This document shows, one piece after another, positions 5,522 through 7,095 of a DNA stretch of 7,095 bases. Both the position numbers and the translations under genes were made by a program. The stretch comes from Chloroflexota bacterium (GTDB taxonomy: Bacteria; Chloroflexota; Dehalococcoidia; Lucifugimonadales; Lucifugimonadaceae), in assembly GCA_016189845.1 (NCBI GenBank), contig JACPRT010000147.1:1-7095 (forward strand), given 5' to 3'. Under the pieces are notes generated by a model. The model made no database searches, was not told where the DNA came from, and saw nothing but the letters and a program-made list of their open reading frames with translations. Positions within the stretch are counted from its first letter, which is position 1, and every line of letters starts with the position of its first letter.

Positions 5522-6174
5522 TGCCACGTGGCGACTCGACCTCGCGTAAGGGGGCCAGACGAGAAACGGCTCCCAACGGTGACAAGTCCGAGCGCGAGGC
5601 TGCCAGGCCGGCGGGCGACAAGCAGGATGTCGCGGCCGCCCCGCTCATGGGGCGAATCGAACACCTGGACCCCATCCAGCTCTTCACCCTCCTGCCAATC
5701 CGCGTCTACCACCACATCGCCGAAGTCGGCGCGGGCCACGGCTTCCTGACGGTCCCGCTCGCCAAGTACGCCTACGACGGCAAGGTCTACGCGATCGACG
5801 CCCAGCAGGGCGTACTGGACTCCGTCTCCCAGAAGGCGGCGCAGTCACGGCTCAGCAACGTGAGCACCCTGCTTATGAAAGATCACAAGATCCCCCTCGC
5901 CGACGGTTCGGTGGACGGGGTCGTCCTGTCGCCGGTGCTGCACGAATCGAAGCAGCCGGTCCAGCTGCTCCAGGAGATCGGGCGCATCCTCAAGGCAGAC
6001 GGCTGGGTCACCGCGATCGAATGGATCAAGGGCGCCGTGAACGGCGGCCCCGCCGCCGACGAACGGATCGCGCGGCCGGACGCAGTGAAGATCGCCCAGG
6101 ACGCTGGATTGCGCGTCCTGAATCAACGGGACCTCAACTCCTTCTTCTATTTCCTCGTCCTGAAGAAGAAGTAG
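5521..6174 (+). CDS. Class I SAM-dependent methyltransferase of unknown substrate
   Basis: The 217-residue product has a Rossmann-type methyltransferase core from about residue 50. Motif I is AEVGAGHGFLTVPLAK (67-82), the acidic residue after strand 2 is Asp93 (VYAIDAQ), a PLADGSVDGVVLSPVLHE stretch (125-142) corresponds to motif IV, and GRILKADGWV (154-163) to the post-motif segment seen in UbiE/Methyltransf_11-like enzymes. The first 42 residues are charged, low in hydrophobics and probably disordered. An alternative start is the ATG at 5647 (MGRIEHLDP), but the ATG at 5521 overlaps the hisA stop as TAATG and is preferred. The gene ends 11 bases before hisF, so it is embedded in the histidine run although no histidine step needs a methyl transfer. 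The substrate cannot be inferred. The C-terminus ends in a KKK cluster. Confidence 0.85.
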   Translation: MPRGDSTSRKGARRETAPNGDKSEREAARPAGDKQDVAAAPLMGRIEHLDPIQLFTLLPIRVYHHIAEVGAGHGFLTVPLAKYAYDGKVYAIDAQQGVLDSVSQKAAQSRLSNVSTLLMKDHKIPLADGSVDGVVLSPVLHESKQPVQLLQEIGRILKADGWVTAIEWIKGAVNGGPAADERIARPDAVKIAQDAGLRVLNQRDLNSFFYFLVLKKK

Positions 6175-6185
6175 CGCTCGCCCGG

Positions 6186-7001
6186 ATGTTGACCCGCCGT
6201 ATCATCCCCTGCCTCGACATCGACGGCGGCAGGGTGGTCAAGGGCACCAGCTTCGTGAACCTGCGGGATGCCGGCGAGCCCGCCGAATTGGCTGCGTTGT
6301 ACGACCGCGAGGGCGCCGACGAACTGGTGTTTCTCGACATAACGGCGAGCTCTGACGAACGCCAGACCATGGTGGACGTCGTCCGGCGGGTATCGGCGCA
6401 GGTCTTCATTCCATTGACCGTGGGCGGGGGCCTGCGGTCGGTGGAGGATATGCGCAGGATGCTCGAGGCGGGCGCCGACAAGGTGGCGGTGAATACGGCG
6501 GCCGTCAACCGACCCGGGCTCATCGAAGAAGGCGCTACCGAATTCGGCTCGCAATGCATCGTTCTGGCGATGGACGTCAAGCGAGTGGCATCGCCGGTCG
6601 AGGTGGCGCGACTGGGAGACGAACCGGTGGTCGCCGAGGCGCCGTGGCAGGTGTACACGCACGGCGGGCGACGTCCGACGGCGATGGACCCGGTCAAGTG
6701 GGCGAGGCTGGGCGTCTCGCTGGGCGCGGGCGAAATCCTGGTGACGAGCATGGACGCTGACGGACGAAGGGCGGGGTACGACCTCGACCTCCTCGCGGCC
6801 ATCTCCCAGGCGGTCGATGTGCCGGTGATCGCCAGTGGAGGCGCCGGCAATCCCGAGCACCTCTACGATGCGCTCGTGACCGGGCGGTCCGACGCGGTCC
6901 TCGCGGCAAGCATCTTCCATTTCCGCACGATCACGATCCCCGAGGTCAAGGCGTACCTCGCCGAACGCGGCGTACCGATCCGGCCGGCTACCGCGGGTTG
7001 A
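6186..7001 (+). CDS. hisF: Imidazole glycerol phosphate synthase, cyclase subunit
   Basis: HisF is the TIM-barrel subunit that uses ammonia from HisH to turn PRFAR into imidazole glycerol phosphate and AICAR, the latter feeding purine synthesis. The catalytic aspartates are Asp11 (PCLDIDGGRVVKG) and Asp130 (AMDVKR). The ammonia-gate residues known from the Thermotoga enzyme are also matched: Arg5, Glu46 (GADELVF), Lys99 (GADKV) and a Glu in GAGEIL (183). Phosphate loops appear at TVGGGLRS (78-85) and ASGGAGN (216-222). At 271 residues it is longer than the usual 250-258, because about 16 extra residues lie in the loop after strand 5 (about 134-153). The ATG at 6186 begins the canonical MLTRRIIPCLD; no strong Shine-Dalgarno is visible in the 11-base gap, so coupling to the methyltransferase gene is possible. 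Confidence 0.96.
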   Translation: MLTRRIIPCLDIDGGRVVKGTSFVNLRDAGEPAELAALYDREGADELVFLDITASSDERQTMVDVVRRVSAQVFIPLTVGGGLRSVEDMRRMLEAGADKVAVNTAAVNRPGLIEEGATEFGSQCIVLAMDVKRVASPVEVARLGDEPVVAEAPWQVYTHGGRRPTAMDPVKWARLGVSLGAGEILVTSMDADGRRAGYDLDLLAAISQAVDVPVIASGGAGNPEHLYDALVTGRSDAVLAASIFHFRTITIPEVKAYLAERGVPIRPATAG

Positions 7002-7017
7002 AGCGGTGGCCGCAGGC

Positions 7018-7095
7018 ATGCACGACACACGCGGACCAGCGCTGCCGGTTCCGAAAGCGATCCTTTTCGACGTCTACGATACGTTGTTCTTGAAC
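7018..7095 (+). CDS. HAD-superfamily protein, N-terminal fragment (runs off the window)
   Basis: Only 26 codons are in the window. After a short leader they read KAILFDVYDTLFLN, which matches HAD motif I: nucleophile Asp18 and Thr22 at the +4 position. The +2 residue is Tyr20 rather than the Asp of typical phosphatases, resembling the DxYGT form of haloacid-dehalogenase-type members; Asp21 follows it. The ATG at 7018 has GGTGG eight bases upstream. An in-frame GTG at 7006 would add four residues. The gene begins 16 bases after hisF in the same direction and is probably cotranscribed. A histidinol-phosphatase role is tempting given the neighbours but cannot be supported from this fragment. Confidence 0.7.
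   Translation, partial: MHDTRGPALPVPKAILFDVYDTLFLN

Noticed and set aside
5523..5532. Perfect 10-base palindrome GCCACGTGGC at the start of the methyltransferase gene
   Set aside because: It lies inside the coding sequence just after the start codon. A 10-base palindrome is expected by chance in GC-rich DNA, and no second copy was seen as an operator partner.

Overview
The window comes from a GC-rich bacterium (roughly 60-65% GC by eye) with tightly packed genes, GTG and TTG starts, and coupled gene junctions. The overall flavour of the proteins (A-type Fe-S carrier next to a YgfZ/IBA57 protein, PduO-type adenosyltransferase next to his genes) would fit an environmental Acidobacteriota-like lineage, but I cannot establish the phylum from sequence reading alone.

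Left half, minus strand. Reading leftward from about 3430, there is an A-type iron-sulfur carrier (erpA-like), then 11 bases later a YgfZ/IBA57-type folate-binding Fe-S maturation protein. These two form a plausible Fe-S assembly pair. Next comes a broken hipA-type kinase gene that has lost its N-terminal half and its catalytic aspartate, and then an intact aldo/keto reductase. At the extreme left edge lies what looks like the promoter, palindromic operator and ribosome binding site of a further minus-strand gene whose start codon falls just outside the window.

Right half, plus strand. A short divergent intergenic region (about 50 bases) holding an 11-base palindrome separates erpA from a run of tightly spaced plus-strand genes. 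These are a PduO-type cob(I)alamin adenosyltransferase (TTG start, repetitive C-terminal tail), hisH (4-base overlap), hisA (8-base gap), a class I SAM-dependent methyltransferase (1-base overlap with hisA), hisF (11-base gap), and the first 26 codons of a HAD-superfamily protein. HisH and HisF form imidazole glycerol phosphate synthase and HisA makes its substrate, so the core of the run is steps 4 and 5 of histidine biosynthesis. The adenosyltransferase, methyltransferase and HAD genes appear to be passengers in the same transcription unit.

Most of the window is ordinary housekeeping sequence. I did not find a convincing new multi-gene system. The points most worth a second look are the decaying hipA remnant, the operator-like palindrome at the left edge, the methyltransferase lodged between hisA and hisF, the in-frame 15-base repeat in the adenosyltransferase tail, and unusual local changes in HisH and HisF. 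No rRNA, tRNA, CRISPR array, insertion sequence or attachment site was recognised, and no gene-free stretch exceeds about 140 bases.
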